DNA of 64,000 bases from Lysobacter sp. KIS68-7 (GCF_021284745.1 NZ_CP089925.1:2479001-2543000), one strand, 5' to 3'. Counted from the stretch's first letter, positions 1 to 13,742 are shown. Made by a program: numbers and translations. The notes: generated by a model not told the origin, from the letters alone.

Positions 1-2
1 CC

Positions 3-773
3 GACCAGCAGACGCCTGCGTGGCGGCGCGTCGTCCAGTACTGGCAGGGGAGCGGCCTGTTGCCCTCGATGTCCGCGCGGCCGGGCGCGACCGATTGCAA
101 CGCACCGGATGCATGGCCCACGTCGGCCGAATGTCGCGCGTTCGTCGTGGATACGCCCTGGTCGGCGGTGTTCGTGTCGTATGCCTACCTGCGCGCCGGC
201 ATCCCGGGGTTTGCTCCGGCGGCGAGCCACATCGATTTCGTTCGGCAGGCGCTTCGCAATGACGGCTTTTCGCCGCTGCGCTTCGCCGATCCCGACACCG
301 AAGCACCGGCCGTGGGCGACCTGCTGTGCTTCACGCGCGGCTTGTCGGCGCCGATGGGCGCGTCGGGTATCCGCAATTACATCGCGAAGGGCGGTGGTGG
401 CCTGGCGATGCATTGCGACATCGTCGTCGACGTGAACGCCGCGGGCGATGGCCGCATGTACACCATCGGCGGCAACGTGCTGCAGGGCGTCACGCTGCGC
501 ACGCTGCACGTCAACAAGAGCGGCACGATCTGGCAGCTTCCCCGCAAGGGCGAATCCTTCCTGTGCCAACCCGGCGACGACGCTGGGTGCACGTTCAATC
601 GCCAGGATTGGGTGGCGCTGCTCAAGCTCGAGCCGAAGGCCGCGGCGCCCGCGCCGCAGGGCGTGCCGTGCTGCACGGCCTGCTCGCTGCCGATGCCGCC
701 CGGCATGAAGCGTTGCCCGGTCACGCCGTCGGCCGAACCGCTCGTGCAGCCCGCCGTGCCGACGACGCCCTGA
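3..773 (+). CDS. DUF2272 family protein, 5'-truncated by the window edge
   Basis: The reading frame is open from the first bases of the window, ahead of the first internal ATG at 60, so the true start lies upstream. The segment PWSAVFVSYAYLRAG and the later HCDIVVDV and YTIGGN segments are typical of DUF2272, a proteobacterial family of unknown function. PWSAVFVSY sits where papain-like (CHAP/NlpC) amidases carry their catalytic Cys, here Ser, so catalysis is doubtful; that is inference. The C-terminal tail is Pro/Ala-rich with a short Cys-rich stretch (VPCCTACSLPMPPGMKRC). It ends one base from the stop of the convergent zinc-ribbon gene. Confidence 0.75.
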   Translation, partial: DQQTPAWRRVVQYWQGSGLLPSMSARPGATDCNAPDAWPTSAECRAFVVDTPWSAVFVSYAYLRAGIPGFAPAASHIDFVRQALRNDGFSPLRFADPDTEAPAVGDLLCFTRGLSAPMGASGIRNYIAKGGGGLAMHCDIVVDVNAAGDGRMYTIGGNVLQGVTLRTLHVNKSGTIWQLPRKGESFLCQPGDDAGCTFNRQDWVALLKLEPKAAAPAPQGVPCCTACSLPMPPGMKRCPVTPSAEPLVQPAVPTTP

Positions 774-774
774 C

Positions 775-972
775 TCAGGCGTCCGGCGCGCGGTGCTTCG
801 GCCGGGGCTTCTGGCGCGGATCCACCTGCACGCCGAGCACGACGTTGCAGTGGATGCACGAGAAGGTCAGGCAACGCCCCTTGGTCTGATCGTCGACCGT
901 GGCCACGGCGCTTTCGATGCGCACGTGCAACACGCGCTTGCCGCACTTCGGGCATTCGCCGTGGTTGATCAC
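775..972 (-). CDS. small zinc-ribbon protein, 65 aa
   Basis: Starts at a GTG (972-970) that overlaps the TGA of the upstream hydrolase gene as GTGA, a usual arrangement for translational coupling. The product has two CxxC knuckles, C7-C10 (CPKC) and C39-C42 (CIHC), plus an extra Cys at 34, which fits a small zinc ribbon. The tail is basic and Pro-rich. No function can be assigned. It is the last gene of a three-gene operon with a DUF1244 protein and an alpha/beta hydrolase. Longer starts are open in this frame but would run inside the hydrolase gene, so the GTG is preferred. Confidence 0.65.
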   Translation of the reverse strand: MINHGECPKCGKRVLHVRIESAVATVDDQTKGRCLTFSCIHCNVVLGVQVDPRQKPRPKHRAPDA

Positions 973-1763
973 GGCAGCGCGACCGCCGAACCGACGAACG
1001 TCGACAACGTCTTCGCATAGGTGCGATCGGTGGCCACCGTCGAATGGTCCGCGCGCGGCAGGTTCAACACCTGCGGCGCGTGCGGGAGCGATGCGATGAG
1101 CTGGTCGGTGCTCGATGCGGGCACGACATCGTCGCGACCGGCGCGCACGATCAGCAGCGGGCCCTGGTACTTCGCGAGATAGTCGGCCTGGTCGTAGCGA
1201 TCCTGCAGGATCCACTTCACGGGCAGCCACGGGTAATGCGCCTGCGCGACATTGGCCATGCTGTCGAACGGCGTGACCAGCACGAGCTTGGCGACGGGCC
1301 GCTTCGATGCGACATAGCTCGCCACCGCGCTGCCCAGGCTGCGTCCGATCACCACGATGCGCGCGTGCGGTTGCCGCGCCTGCACCTGGTCGAACACGGC
1401 GAGCGCGTCTTCGAGGATGTCCGCCTGCGTCGGCGTACCTTCGCTTGCGCCGTAGCCACGGTAGGGAACGAGGTAGGTGCTGCTGTTCGGGAACCACTTC
1501 GCGAAGTCTTCGCGACGATCCTCGATGCGCTCGGAATTGCCGCCGAAATACAGCACGGCGCCCGGCTGTCCGATGTTCACCAGCCAGCCGTTGAGCATCA
1601 CGCCGTTGCGCGCGATGCCGAAGTCCGTCTGCTTCGCGTCGGCCTTGGTTTCCTGCGGCAGGTAGAGCATGTCGCGCTGCTTGGCGTACATCCAGCCGCA
1701 CACGCCGGCGTAGGTGAGCACGGGCGTGGCCACGAGCGCGGCGACGAGCAACTTCTTCTTCAT
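969..1763 (-). CDS. alpha/beta hydrolase, membrane-anchored
   Basis: 264 aa. An N-terminal hydrophobic segment after MKKK ([20 protein letters not shown]) looks like an uncleaved signal anchor, leaving the catalytic domain in the periplasm. The nucleophile elbow reads GRSLGSA, followed by a likely Asp in RAGRDDVVP and a His in RADHS, which completes a serine-hydrolase triad. An early oxyanion-type segment is LYFGGNSER. It resembles the FrsA/YfhR-type hydrolases of unknown substrate. Its ATG overlaps the TGA of the upstream DUF1244 gene (ATGA), and its own TGA overlaps the GTG of the zinc-ribbon gene. Confidence 0.85.
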   Translation of the reverse strand: MKKKLLVAALVATPVLTYAGVCGWMYAKQRDMLYLPQETKADAKQTDFGIARNGVMLNGWLVNIGQPGAVLYFGGNSERIEDRREDFAKWFPNSSTYLVPYRGYGASEGTPTQADILEDALAVFDQVQARQPHARIVVIGRSLGSAVASYVASKRPVAKLVLVTPFDSMANVAQAHYPWLPVKWILQDRYDQADYLAKYQGPLLIVRAGRDDVVPASSTDQLIASLPHAPQVLNLPRADHSTVATDRTYAKTLSTFVGSAVALP

Positions 1764-2074
1764 GGCTGCACTCCCTTGCGTTGCGCGGCTTCGAAGGCCG
1801 CGAGTTGTTCGGCGGTCGCGTCGCGTTGGTGTTTTTCCTTCCAGCGGGCGAAGGGCTCGCCGTAGATGGCTTCGCGCGCTTCGTCCTTCGTCATGCCGAT
1901 GCCGCGCTGTTCGGCGGCTTCACGGTACCAGTCGGCCAGGCAGTTGCGGCAGAAACCGGCCGTGATCATCAGGTCGATGTTCTGCACCTCGGGCCGCTCG
2001 TGCACGAGGTGGGCGATGAGGCGGCGGAAGGCCGCGGCCTCGATCTGGGTGGTTTCGAAATCCTCTGTCGACAT
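1760..2074 (-). CDS. DUF1244 family protein
   Basis: 104 aa beginning [16 protein letters not shown]. The segment [19 protein letters not shown] is the signature of DUF1244, a short, mostly helical proteobacterial family with two conserved Cys and no known function. First gene of a tight operon with a membrane-anchored hydrolase and a zinc-ribbon protein, both joined by 4-base overlaps. The start at 2074 is preferred because the frame upstream runs into the divergent folD promoter region. About 88 bases separate it from folD, so both genes probably use promoters in that gap. Confidence 0.85.
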   Translation of the reverse strand: MSTEDFETTQIEAAAFRRLIAHLVHERPEVQNIDLMITAGFCRNCLADWYREAAEQRGIGMTKDEAREAIYGEPFARWKEKHQRDATAEQLAAFEAAQRKGVQP

Positions 2075-2162
2075 GGGGCGATTCCAAATTCGATGTCGCG
2101 AGGCTACAACGGGTCGGCAATAATGCGCAGCCGCACTCCAGCACAGATCCGGTGGCCCTCGC

Positions 2163-3038
2163 ATGACGACCGCATCAGCAGCCCGCATCCTCGATGGCAA
2201 GCGCATCTCGGAGGACCTCCTCGAGACGCTCGCCGGGCGGGTCGCGGCCCGGGTGGCCGCCGGCAAGCCGCGTCCGGGGCTGGCGGTGGTGCTGGTCGGC
2301 AACGATCCGGCCTCCGCGGTGTATGTCCGGAACAAACGGCGCGCGGCGGAAAAGGTGGGCATCCGGGCCATCGACTACGACCTGCCGGCCGATACCTCCG
2401 ACGCCGAGCTGCTCGCCCTCGTGGACCGCCTCAACGCCGATCCCGAGGTGCACGGCATCCTGCTCCAGCTGCCCTTGCCGGACCGGCGCGACGCCACCGA
2501 GCTGATCCATCGCATCGACCCCCGCAAGGACGTCGACGGCTTCCACCCCGAGAACGTCGGCCACCTGGCGCTGCGTCAGTTCGGCCTGCGGCCCTGCACG
2601 CCGCGCGGCATCACGACCCTGCTGGCCTATACCGACCGCCCCGTGCGCGGCGCGAGCGCGACGATCGTGGGGGTCTCCAACCACGTCGGCCGCCCGATGG
2701 CGCTGGAGCTGCTCATCGCCGGCTGCACCACCACCTGCTGCCACAAGTTCACCCCGCCGGAGGTCCTGAAGGCCGCGGTGCAGGGCGCCGACATCCTCGT
2801 CGTCGCCGTCGGCCGCCCGGGCCTGATCCCCGGCGACTGGGTGAAGCCGGGCGCCGTGGTCATCGACGTGGGCATCAATCGCCTCGAAGACGGGCGCTTG
2901 GTCGGCGACGTGGGCTTCGAAGCGGCTGCGCAGCGAGCCAGCTGGATCACGCCGGTCCCCGGCGGGGTCGGGCCGATGACCGTTGCGACACTCATGCAGA
3001 ACACTCTGGAGGCGGCAGAGGCATCGGACGGCGGCTGA
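2163..3038 (+). CDS. folD: bifunctional methylenetetrahydrofolate dehydrogenase/cyclohydrolase FolD
   Basis: 291 aa, normal length for FolD, which interconverts 5,10-methylene-, 5,10-methenyl- and 10-formyl-tetrahydrofolate in the cytoplasm using NADP. Visible signatures are [14 protein letters not shown] with the catalytic Tyr and Lys, [22 protein letters not shown], the dinucleotide-binding [16 protein letters not shown] and the C-terminal [11 protein letters not shown]. It lies 41 bases upstream of guaB. 10-formyl-THF supports purine synthesis, so the pairing with guaB and guaA is functionally sensible. A TATCAT-type -10 candidate in the folD-guaB gap suggests guaB may also have its own promoter. 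Confidence 0.97.
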   Translation: MTTASAARILDGKRISEDLLETLAGRVAARVAAGKPRPGLAVVLVGNDPASAVYVRNKRRAAEKVGIRAIDYDLPADTSDAELLALVDRLNADPEVHGILLQLPLPDRRDATELIHRIDPRKDVDGFHPENVGHLALRQFGLRPCTPRGITTLLAYTDRPVRGASATIVGVSNHVGRPMALELLIAGCTTTCCHKFTPPEVLKAAVQGADILVVAVGRPGLIPGDWVKPGAVVIDVGINRLEDGRLVGDVGFEAAAQRASWITPVPGGVGPMTVATLMQNTLEAAEASDGG

Positions 3039-3079
3039 TCCGGGTTATCATTACGCGCTTCCCGCAAACGGGTAGCCCA

Positions 3080-4537
3080 ATGCTCCGCATCCAGGCCGAA
3101 GCGCTCACCTACGACGACGTCTCGCTCGTCCCCGCGCACTCCGTCGTCCTTCCCAAAGACGTCTCGCTCGCCACGCGCCTCACGCGCAACCTGCGCCTGA
3201 ACCTCCCGATCGTGTCCGCCGCCATGGACACCGTCACCGAAGCACGCCTCGCAGTCACCATGGCGCAACTCGGCGGCATCGGCATCCTGCACAAGAACAT
3301 GTCGGTCGGTCGCCAGGCGGCGGAAGTCGCGCGGGTGAAGACCTTCGAAGCCGGCGTCATCAAGGAGCCCTTCACCGTCGGGCCCGACGCGACGATCGGC
3401 GAAGTGCTGCGCCTCACGCGCGCACGCAACATCTCCGGTGTTCCGGTCGTCGACGGCGGCCAGCTGGTCGGCATCGTCACCGGGCGCGACATGCGCTTCG
3501 AGAAGAAGCTCGACGATCCGGTCCGCCACATCATGACCAAGAAGGATCGCCTCATCACCGTGCGCGAAGGCGCCAGCGATGACGAAGTGCTGCAACTGCT
3601 GCACAAGCACCGCATCGAAAAGGTGCTGGTGGTCAACGACGAATTCGCCTTGCGCGGCCTGATCACCGTCAAGGACATCCAGAAGAAGCAGGACAATCCG
3701 AACGCCGCCTACGACCCGAGCGAACGCCTGCTCGTCGGCGCGGCGGTCGGCGTCGGCGGCGATACCGAACAACGCATCGAAGCGCTCGTCGCCGCGGGCG
3801 TGGACGTGATCATCGTCGACACCGCGCACGGCCATTCGCAGGGCGTGCTCGATCGCGTGGCATGGGCGAAGAAGCGCTTCCCGAAGCTCGACGTCATCGG
3901 CGGCAACATCGTCACCGGCGATGCAGCGCTCGCGCTGATGGACGCCGGTGCCGACGCGGTGAAGGTCGGCGTCGGGCCCGGTTCGATCTGCACCACGCGC
4001 ATTGTCGCCGGTGTCGGCGTGCCGCAGGTCACCGCGATCGACATGGTCGCCGAAGCATTGCAGGATCGAATTCCGCTGATCGCCGACGGCGGCATCCGCT
4101 ACTCGGGCGACATCGGCAAGGCGATCGTCGCCGGCGCGTCGAGCGTGATGATCGGCGGTCTGTTCGCCGGCACCGAGGAATCGCCGGGCGAAACCGAACT
4201 GTTCCAGGGCCGCAGCTACAAGAGCTACCGCGGCATGGGCTCCCTCGGCGCGATGGAGAAGGGGTCGAAGGACCGCTACTTCCAGGACGCGAGCGACGCC
4301 GACAAGCTCGTCCCCGAAGGCATCGAAGGCCGCGTGCCGTACCGCGGCCCGCTCAGCGGCGTGGTGCACCAACTCGCGGGCGGCCTGCGCGCGACGATGG
4401 GCTACGTCGGCTGCGCGACGATCGAAGAGATGCGCGTGAAGCCGTCCTTCGTGAAGGTGACCGCCGCCGGCACGCGCGAGTCGCACGTGCACGACGTGCA
4501 GATCACCAAGGAACCGCCGAACTACCGCGCCTCGTGA
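3080..4537 (+). CDS. guaB: inosine-5'-monophosphate dehydrogenase GuaB
   Basis: 485 aa. Oxidises IMP to XMP with NAD, the committed step to GMP. The start [14 protein letters not shown] at 3080 gives the usual IMPDH N terminus. A CBS-domain pair occupies roughly residues 95-210. The active-site loop GPGSICTTR places the catalytic Cys at residue 304, and the flap region carries the usual [16 protein letters not shown]. The frame stays open far upstream, but that stretch is antisense to other genes. guaA follows after 4 bases, the standard guaBA operon. Confidence 0.98.
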   Translation: MLRIQAEALTYDDVSLVPAHSVVLPKDVSLATRLTRNLRLNLPIVSAAMDTVTEARLAVTMAQLGGIGILHKNMSVGRQAAEVARVKTFEAGVIKEPFTVGPDATIGEVLRLTRARNISGVPVVDGGQLVGIVTGRDMRFEKKLDDPVRHIMTKKDRLITVREGASDDEVLQLLHKHRIEKVLVVNDEFALRGLITVKDIQKKQDNPNAAYDPSERLLVGAAVGVGGDTEQRIEALVAAGVDVIIVDTAHGHSQGVLDRVAWAKKRFPKLDVIGGNIVTGDAALALMDAGADAVKVGVGPGSICTTRIVAGVGVPQVTAIDMVAEALQDRIPLIADGGIRYSGDIGKAIVAGASSVMIGGLFAGTEESPGETELFQGRSYKSYRGMGSLGAMEKGSKDRYFQDASDADKLVPEGIEGRVPYRGPLSGVVHQLAGGLRATMGYVGCATIEEMRVKPSFVKVTAAGTRESHVHDVQITKEPPNYRAS

Positions 4538-4541
4538 CCCA

Positions 4542-6113
4542 ATGACCCACGACATCCATCGCGACAAGATCCTCATCCTCGACTTCGGCGCGCAGTACAC
4601 GCAGCTCATCGCGCGTCGCATCCGCGAACTCGGCGTCTACTGCGAAATCTGGGCGTGGGACCACGACCCGGCGGAAATCGCGAAGTTCGGCGCGAAGGGC
4701 ATCATCCTCTCCGGTGGCCCGGAATCCACGACGCTGCCGGGCGCGCCGCGCGCACCGCAGGAAGTCTGGGACAGCGGCCTGCCGCTGCTCGGCATCTGCT
4801 ACGGCATGCAGACGATGGCTGCGCAGCTCGGTGGCTCCACCGAAGCCGCGGACCAGCGCGAGTTCGGCCACGCGACGGTGGAAGTCATTGCGCACGATTC
4901 GCTGTTCGAAGGCCTGAAGGACCATCCGGGCGCACCGCCGCGCCTGGACGTGTGGATGAGCCACGGCGACCATGTCGCCACCGCGCCGCCGAACTTCATC
5001 GTCACCGCGCGCACCGATCGCATCCCCGTCGCCGCGATGGCCGACGAAGCGCGCCGCTGGTACGGCGTGCAGTTCCATCCCGAAGTCACGCACACCAAGC
5101 AGGGGCAGGCGCTGCTGCGCCGCTTCGTCGTCGACATCTGCGGCTGCGCGACGCTGTGGAACGCGGCCAACATCATCGACGACCTGGTCGCGCGCGTGCG
5201 CGCGCAGGTCGGTTCGGACGAAGTGATCCTGGGCCTGTCCGGCGGCGTGGATTCCTCCGTGGTCGCCGCGCTGCTGCACAGGGCCATCGGCGAACAGCTG
5301 ACCTGCGTGTTCGTCGACACCGGCCTGCTGCGCTTCGAGGAAGGCGACCAGGTGATGGCGATGTTCGCCCAGCACATGGGCGTCAAAGTCGTGCGCGTGG
5401 ATGCGGCCGATCGCTACTTCGCCAAGCTCGCCGGCGTCCAGGACCCGGAAGCCAAGCGCAAGATCATCGGCAACCTGTTCGTCGACATCTTCGACGAAGA
5501 GTCGGCCAAGCTGCGCAACGCCAAGTGGCTCGCGCAGGGCACCATCTATCCCGACGTGATCGAGTCGGCCGGCAGCAAGACCGGCAAGGCGCACGTCATC
5601 AAGTCGCACCACAACGTGGGCGGCCTGCCGGAGCACATGAAGCTCGGCCTGGTCGAACCGTTGCGCGAACTGTTCAAGGACGAAGTGCGTCGCCTGGGTG
5701 TCGAACTCGGCCTGCCGCACGCGATGGTCTATCGCCATCCGTTCCCGGGCCCCGGCCTGGGCGTGCGCATCCTGGGTGAAGTGAAGCCGGAGTACGCGGA
5801 GCTGCTCGCGAAGGCCGACCACATCTTCATCGACGAACTGCGCAAGGCGAACCTGTACGACAAGGTGAGCCAGGCCTTCGCCGTGTTCCTGCCGGTGAAG
5901 TCGGTGGGCGTGGTGGGCGATGCGCGTGCGTACGAATGGGTCATCGCGCTGCGCGCGGTGGAAACCATCGACTTCATGACGGCGCACTGGGCGCACCTGC
6001 CGCACGAGTTCCTCGGCATGGTGTCCAACCGCATCATCAACGAACTGCGCGGCGTTTCGCGCGTGGTCTACGACATCAGCGGCAAGCCGCCGGCGACGAT
6101 CGAGTGGGAGTAG
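4542..6113 (+). CDS. guaA: GMP synthase (glutamine-hydrolysing) GuaA
   Basis: 523 aa. Converts XMP to GMP using glutamine amide nitrogen and ATP. The N-terminal class I amidotransferase has its nucleophile at C86 (LGICYGMQ) and the His-Glu pair in FHPEVTHT. The ATP-pyrophosphatase P-loop is LSGGVDSS, and the C-terminal dimerisation domain contains [12 protein letters not shown] and ends with the typical PPATIEWE. Second gene of guaBA. Confidence 0.98.
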   Translation: MTHDIHRDKILILDFGAQYTQLIARRIRELGVYCEIWAWDHDPAEIAKFGAKGIILSGGPESTTLPGAPRAPQEVWDSGLPLLGICYGMQTMAAQLGGSTEAADQREFGHATVEVIAHDSLFEGLKDHPGAPPRLDVWMSHGDHVATAPPNFIVTARTDRIPVAAMADEARRWYGVQFHPEVTHTKQGQALLRRFVVDICGCATLWNAANIIDDLVARVRAQVGSDEVILGLSGGVDSSVVAALLHRAIGEQLTCVFVDTGLLRFEEGDQVMAMFAQHMGVKVVRVDAADRYFAKLAGVQDPEAKRKIIGNLFVDIFDEESAKLRNAKWLAQGTIYPDVIESAGSKTGKAHVIKSHHNVGGLPEHMKLGLVEPLRELFKDEVRRLGVELGLPHAMVYRHPFPGPGLGVRILGEVKPEYAELLAKADHIFIDELRKANLYDKVSQAFAVFLPVKSVGVVGDARAYEWVIALRAVETIDFMTAHWAHLPHEFLGMVSNRIINELRGVSRVVYDISGKPPATIEWE

Positions 6114-6183
6114 GGCGGCCGCCGTCCGACGAACGGTAGCCGCACGATGTCGATTTGACCTGCGCTCATTCGTCGTCCAATGA

Positions 6184-7137
<954 letters not shown>

Positions 7138-7608
7138 TCAGTTGCGCTTGCGGCGCATCTCCTGGTCCATCTCCAGATCGAAGCTGCGCACCGACAGGCT
7201 CACTTCGCTGCCCATCACGACGCTCGCGGCCAGCAACATCAATACGCCCACGATCGCCAGCGCCGTCGGCACGAAGCCGAGGCGAAAGCCGATGAAGGCA
7301 TCCACCGCCAGCCCCAGACTCGTGCCCACGAAGGCACCCAGCGCGCCATAGAGCAGTTGGCAGGCGCGCAGCACCAGGTGCGCGCGGCGGCGGTGCCGTT
7401 CGATCTGGTCGTCGCGCTCGGCACGGTCGGGCGCATCGAATTCCCAGCTCACGATCAGCGCCCGCAGCCGGTCCACCACGCGCGCCAGCCGTGCATTGGC
7501 CGAAGTCAGCAGGGAGGCCGTGGCCGCCATGAGCAGGGCGGGGGCGAGCATGGCGGTCAGGATCGCGTAATGGGCGAGCGCGGACTGGAACAAACCGGAC
7601 CTCGGCAA
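7138..7608 (-). CDS. DUF2721 family membrane protein
   Basis: 156 aa with a hydrophobic segment at about 13-33 (ALAHYAILTAMLAPALLMAAT), then a cytoplasmic-looking charged stretch containing ANARLARVVDRLR, and two further membrane spans at about 83-110 and 112-135. This layout and the NARLxRVVDRxR motif fit DUF2721, a family of unknown function. The gene is monocistronic, convergent with tadA and divergent from orn, with 54 bases between its start and that of orn. Confidence 0.75.
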   Translation of the reverse strand: MPRSGLFQSALAHYAILTAMLAPALLMAATASLLTSANARLARVVDRLRALIVSWEFDAPDRAERDDQIERHRRRAHLVLRACQLLYGALGAFVGTSLGLAVDAFIGFRLGFVPTALAIVGVLMLLAASVVMGSEVSLSVRSFDLEMDQEMRRKRN

Positions 7609-7662
7609 GGCGGGGAAAAGGCTGGGCTATGATGCGCCGTCCCTACAGGCACCGCGAGACCG

Positions 7663-8235
7663 ATGGCGAAACACATGGAAAGTGAAGGCCGCTTGATCTG
7701 GATCGACCTGGAAATGACGGGCCTGGACACGGCCCGCGACTCGATCCTCGAAATCGCGACCATCGTGACGGACTCCAACCTGGAGGTCCTGGCCGAAGGC
7801 CCCGAACTTGCGATCGCGCATCCGCTCTCGGCCCTGGAGTCGATGGACGAGTGGAACCGCACGCAGCACCGCAAGTCCGGGCTGTGGCAGCGGGTGCTCG
7901 AAAGCCGCGTTTCCATGGAGTCGGCCGAGGCGCGCACGCTGGCGTTCCTCTCCGAATGGGTGCCGGCCAATGCCTCGCCCATGTGCGGCAATTCCATCTG
8001 CCAGGACCGGCGCTTCCTGCACCGGCTGATGCCGGCGCTCGAGAAGCACTTCCACTACCGCAACCTCGACGTCAGCACGATCAAGGAGCTGTCCCGCCGC
8101 TGGTCGCCCACGATCCTCAACGGCCTGCGCAAGCAGGCGGCCCATACGGCCCTGAGCGACGTGCGCGATTCCATCGCCGAGTTGGCCTACTATCGAAAGC
8201 ACATGGGCCCCCTGGCGGGCCTGCCGACGGGGTAG
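7663..8235 (+). CDS. orn: oligoribonuclease Orn
   Basis: 190 aa DEDDh 3'-5' exonuclease that degrades 2-5 nt RNAs, including pGpG from c-di-GMP breakdown. Motifs: [10 protein letters not shown] (first Asp and Glu), [13 protein letters not shown] (second Asp) and [12 protein letters not shown] (catalytic His and last Asp). Two starts are possible, ATG 7663 ([11 protein letters not shown]) and ATG 7678 (MESEGRL); the second resembles most homologues, the first is kept as the longer form. Finishing c-di-GMP turnover links it loosely to the diguanylate cyclase gene that follows. Confidence 0.96.
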   Translation: MAKHMESEGRLIWIDLEMTGLDTARDSILEIATIVTDSNLEVLAEGPELAIAHPLSALESMDEWNRTQHRKSGLWQRVLESRVSMESAEARTLAFLSEWVPANASPMCGNSICQDRRFLHRLMPALEKHFHYRNLDVSTIKELSRRWSPTILNGLRKQAAHTALSDVRDSIAELAYYRKHMGPLAGLPTG

Positions 8236-8237
8236 GG
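8230..8237 (+). other. KOPS-like octamer GGGTAGGG
   Basis: Matches the FtsK-orienting consensus GGGNAGGG on the + strand, at the 3' end of orn, pointing toward the dif-like site at 19505. Confidence 0.55.
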
Positions 8238-8304
8238 GCTGGCAGCGCAGGGCGCACGGGGAACCACTCGATCCGCCCGTCCGTGGATTTTCGCCGCGGC
8301 GTCG

Positions 8305-11241
8305 ATGCTGTTGTTCCTGCAGAACCTCGCGACGCCCGCGTTTGCGCAAGGCAAGCCGGTCAACGCGTACTTCCGCGAAACCTGGACCACGCGCGAGGGC
8401 CTGCCGCACAACCAGGTCAATGCGATCGCACAGACGCCCGATGGGTACCTGTGGTTCGGCACGTGGGAAGGGCTGGTCCGCTACAACGGCCTGGAATTCC
8501 ACGTCTTCGACCGCAGCAACACACCGGCGCTGCGCGACAACGGCGTGCGCTCGATCCGCGTCGCGCCGGATGGTGCGCTGGTGGTCGGGACCTCGCGCGG
8601 CGGCGTGAGCGTATTGCGCAACGGTCGCTGGCGCACCTATGGCCGGAGCGAGGGCCTGGCGCAGGACGAGATCATGGACGCGGTGCTCGACGCGCGCGGC
8701 CGCCTGTGGGTCGCCACCGAAAGCGCCGGCGTCACGCGCCTGGATCCGGATGGCCGGCGCGCGCAGTTCACGCAACCGCGTATTCCTTCGAACATCACCT
8801 TCAGCCTGGTGCGGTCGCGCGATGACCAGGTGTGGCTCGCGACCGCATCAGGCGTCGTGCGCTTCGACGGCGATCGCATCACGACCTACGACCAGGGCAG
8901 CGGACTGCCGGACGCGCCGATCTTCCATCTCGAACAGACGGCGAATGGCGAGTTGTTCGCCGGCACCGAACGCGGCCTGTTCCATCGCGTGGGCGAGCGC
9001 TTCGGGATCGTCTCCACCTTGTTGCCTTCCGACGGCGTGCCGAGCCTGGCGCGCGACGCGGCGGGCGAGTTGTGGGTCGGCACCGTCAACCATGGCCTGT
9101 TGCGCCTGGACGACAACGGCGTGGATGCGCTGAGCAGCGAGAAAGGCCTGCCGAACAATCGCGTCGCGGCCTTGTTCGTCGATCGCGAAGGCAGCCTGTG
9201 GGCCGGCACCAATGCGGGCTTGCTGCGCCTGCGCGACGCGCCGTTCACCACGTTCAACACCGAGCAAGGGCTGAGCGACGACTACGTGCGCGCCCTCGCG
9301 GAAGGACGCGACGGCAGTGTGTGGATCGGCACGAGCCGCGGGCTCAATCGCTGGCGCGACGGCAAGGTCATCGACGTGTACGACAGTGCCCACGGCCTGC
9401 CGGGCGATTCGATCCTCAGCCTGTTGGTGAACGACGACGACAGCCTGTGGGTCGGCACGTATGTCGGCGGTTTGTTGCGCTTGCGCGATGGCAAGGTGGT
9501 GGAGCACCACGACACGACCGACGGCCTGCCGGGCAACCAGGTGCGCGCGCTCGCGCACGGCGCCGACGGCGCGTTGTGGATCGGCACGTCGCGCGGACTT
9601 GTCCAGATGCGCGACGGCGCCTTCCGCAGGTTCGGCGCCGCCGAAGGACTGCCGCGCGATTTCATCCTCGCCTTGCATGTCGCGCGCGACGGCGCGGTGT
9701 GGGTGGGCACGGCGAACGGCGCGGCGCGCATCGTCGACGGGCGCGTGGCGCCCATCGACCTGCATCGGATGAACGATGCGCAGGACGTGTTCGATTTCCA
9801 CGAAGACAGCGACGGCACGGTGTGGATCGCGACCGACCGCGGCTTGGTGCGCTATCGCAACGGCCGCATGGTGGCGCTCGGGCTTGCGCAGGGCCTGCCG
9901 GTCGACACCTTGTTCCAGGTCGTCGACGACCACGCGGGCAGCCTTTGGCTCACCTCCAACCGCGGCGTGCTGCGCGTGGCGCGCCAGGACGTGGAAGCGG
10001 TGCTCGACGGTCGCCAGCGCACGCTCAATCCCGATCAGTTCGGCGAAGCCGATGGCCTGGCGAGCAGCCAGTGCAACGGCGGCTCCGGGCCCGCGGCGAT
10101 CCGCGATGCGCGCGGTCGCGTCTGGGTGGCGACGGCACGCGGCGCGGGCATGGTGGATCCCACCGTGCTGCACAGCTATCGCCGGGCCTTGTCGCCGGTC
10201 GTGATCGAACAGGTGCTCGCGGACGAACGCGCCATCGAGGATCGCGGCGCGTCGCAGGGTCGGCTCGTGTTGCCCCCGGGCACGCGCAAGCTGGAGTTCC
10301 GTTTCGCCGGCCTGAACTTCCAGACGCCGCGCCTGCTGCGCTACCGCTATCGGCTGCTCGGCGTCGACGACACGTGGGTGGAACGAGGCAACCAACGCAT
10401 CGCGCAGTACACGAACCTGGGGCCCGGCAAGTATCGATTCCTCGTCTCGTCGTCTGCGCCCGGGCTGGGGCAGGGGTGGAACCCGGACACCACCACGCTC
10501 GACATCGAGATCCAGCCGCGCTTCTGGCAACACGCATGGTTTGCGGGGTTGTGCGCGGTGGCGACGGCGCTGCTGGTCTACGCGTTCGTCCGTTGGCGCA
10601 CGCGCAGCCTGCGCCTGCGCGCGATGGAATTGGAAACCGTGGTGGACCAGCGCACGCGCGACCTGCGCGAACAGACCACACGCCTGCTCGTCGCCGACGA
10701 GGAGAAGACGCGCCTGCTGCGCCAGTTGCAGGACAAGTCGGAAGCCTTCGAACGCCAGGCGCGAGAAGACGCGCTCACGGGCGTGCAGAACCGCCGCAGC
10801 CTCGACGAACGCCTCGCGCAATCCTTCGACATCGCCACGCGCATGCAGCAGCCGCTGAGCTTCGCGCTGCTGGACATCGACCACTTCAAGCGCATCAACG
10901 ACGAGTACTCGCACGCGGCGGGCGATGAAGCCTTGCGCGAAGTCGCGCGCGTGCTGGCCAGCGTGCTCGAGGACGATGCGATGCTGGCGCGCTGGGGGGG
11001 CGAGGAGTTCGCGGTGCTGTTCCCGCTGGCGACGGTCGACCAGGCGCGCGTGCGCTGCGAAGCGGCGCGCCAGGCGATCGAACACATGAACTGCGATGCG
11101 TTCGCGCCGGGCTGGCGCATGACGGTGAGCGGCGGCGTGTGCGAACGAACGGGCCTGTCGCACCACGAAAAGCTGGTCAGCCGCGCCGACCAGCTGTTGT
11201 ACGAAGCGAAGCGGGCGGGGCGCAACCGGATCGTCGGTTGA
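8305..11241 (+). CDS. periplasmic-propeller sensor diguanylate cyclase (Reg_prop, Y_Y_Y, GGDEF)
   Basis: 978 aa. After a short hydrophobic leader ending ATPAFA-Q come many two-component-regulator propeller repeats of the type DGYLWFGT, GLPxNxV and GSVWIGT (about residues 20-620), then a Y_Y_Y-like domain (about 650-735), one membrane span (QHAWFAGLCAVATALLVYAFV), a coiled stretch and a C-terminal GGDEF domain. The active-site loop is GGEEF at 898-902, so c-di-GMP synthesis is expected. The usual inhibitory RxxD just before it is absent. The annotated ATG leaves a 14-residue signal with no basic n-region. The frame is open back to 8236 and would add RPWIFAAAS; the only start-like codon there is CTG at 8239. 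The ligand is unknown. Confidence 0.88.
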   Translation: MLLFLQNLATPAFAQGKPVNAYFRETWTTREGLPHNQVNAIAQTPDGYLWFGTWEGLVRYNGLEFHVFDRSNTPALRDNGVRSIRVAPDGALVVGTSRGGVSVLRNGRWRTYGRSEGLAQDEIMDAVLDARGRLWVATESAGVTRLDPDGRRAQFTQPRIPSNITFSLVRSRDDQVWLATASGVVRFDGDRITTYDQGSGLPDAPIFHLEQTANGELFAGTERGLFHRVGERFGIVSTLLPSDGVPSLARDAAGELWVGTVNHGLLRLDDNGVDALSSEKGLPNNRVAALFVDREGSLWAGTNAGLLRLRDAPFTTFNTEQGLSDDYVRALAEGRDGSVWIGTSRGLNRWRDGKVIDVYDSAHGLPGDSILSLLVNDDDSLWVGTYVGGLLRLRDGKVVEHHDTTDGLPGNQVRALAHGADGALWIGTSRGLVQMRDGAFRRFGAAEGLPRDFILALHVARDGAVWVGTANGAARIVDGRVAPIDLHRMNDAQDVFDFHEDSDGTVWIATDRGLVRYRNGRMVALGLAQGLPVDTLFQVVDDHAGSLWLTSNRGVLRVARQDVEAVLDGRQRTLNPDQFGEADGLASSQCNGGSGPAAIRDARGRVWVATARGAGMVDPTVLHSYRRALSPVVIEQVLADERAIEDRGASQGRLVLPPGTRKLEFRFAGLNFQTPRLLRYRYRLLGVDDTWVERGNQRIAQYTNLGPGKYRFLVSSSAPGLGQGWNPDTTTLDIEIQPRFWQHAWFAGLCAVATALLVYAFVRWRTRSLRLRAMELETVVDQRTRDLREQTTRLLVADEEKTRLLRQLQDKSEAFERQAREDALTGVQNRRSLDERLAQSFDIATRMQQPLSFALLDIDHFKRINDEYSHAAGDEALREVARVLASVLEDDAMLARWGGEEFAVLFPLATVDQARVRCEAARQAIEHMNCDAFAPGWRMTVSGGVCERTGLSHHEKLVSRADQLLYEAKRAGRNRIVG
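10468..10475 (+). other. KOPS-like octamer GGGCAGGG
   Basis: Matches GGGNAGGG on the + strand inside the diguanylate cyclase gene, pointing toward the dif-like site at 19505. Confidence 0.55.
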
Positions 11242-11260
11242 GCGCCCCGCGTTTGTCGGA

Positions 11261-13630
<2,370 letters not shown>

Positions 13631-13742
13631 GGCGGGGGCTCCATGCTCGAAAGGCCTCGAAAGGCTCTGGGGGAAGCGGCAACGGCGGGCGCCGGCCGCG
13701 AAGCGCGGTATTTTACAGGCCCCGCACAGCCGTTGCCTCCAC

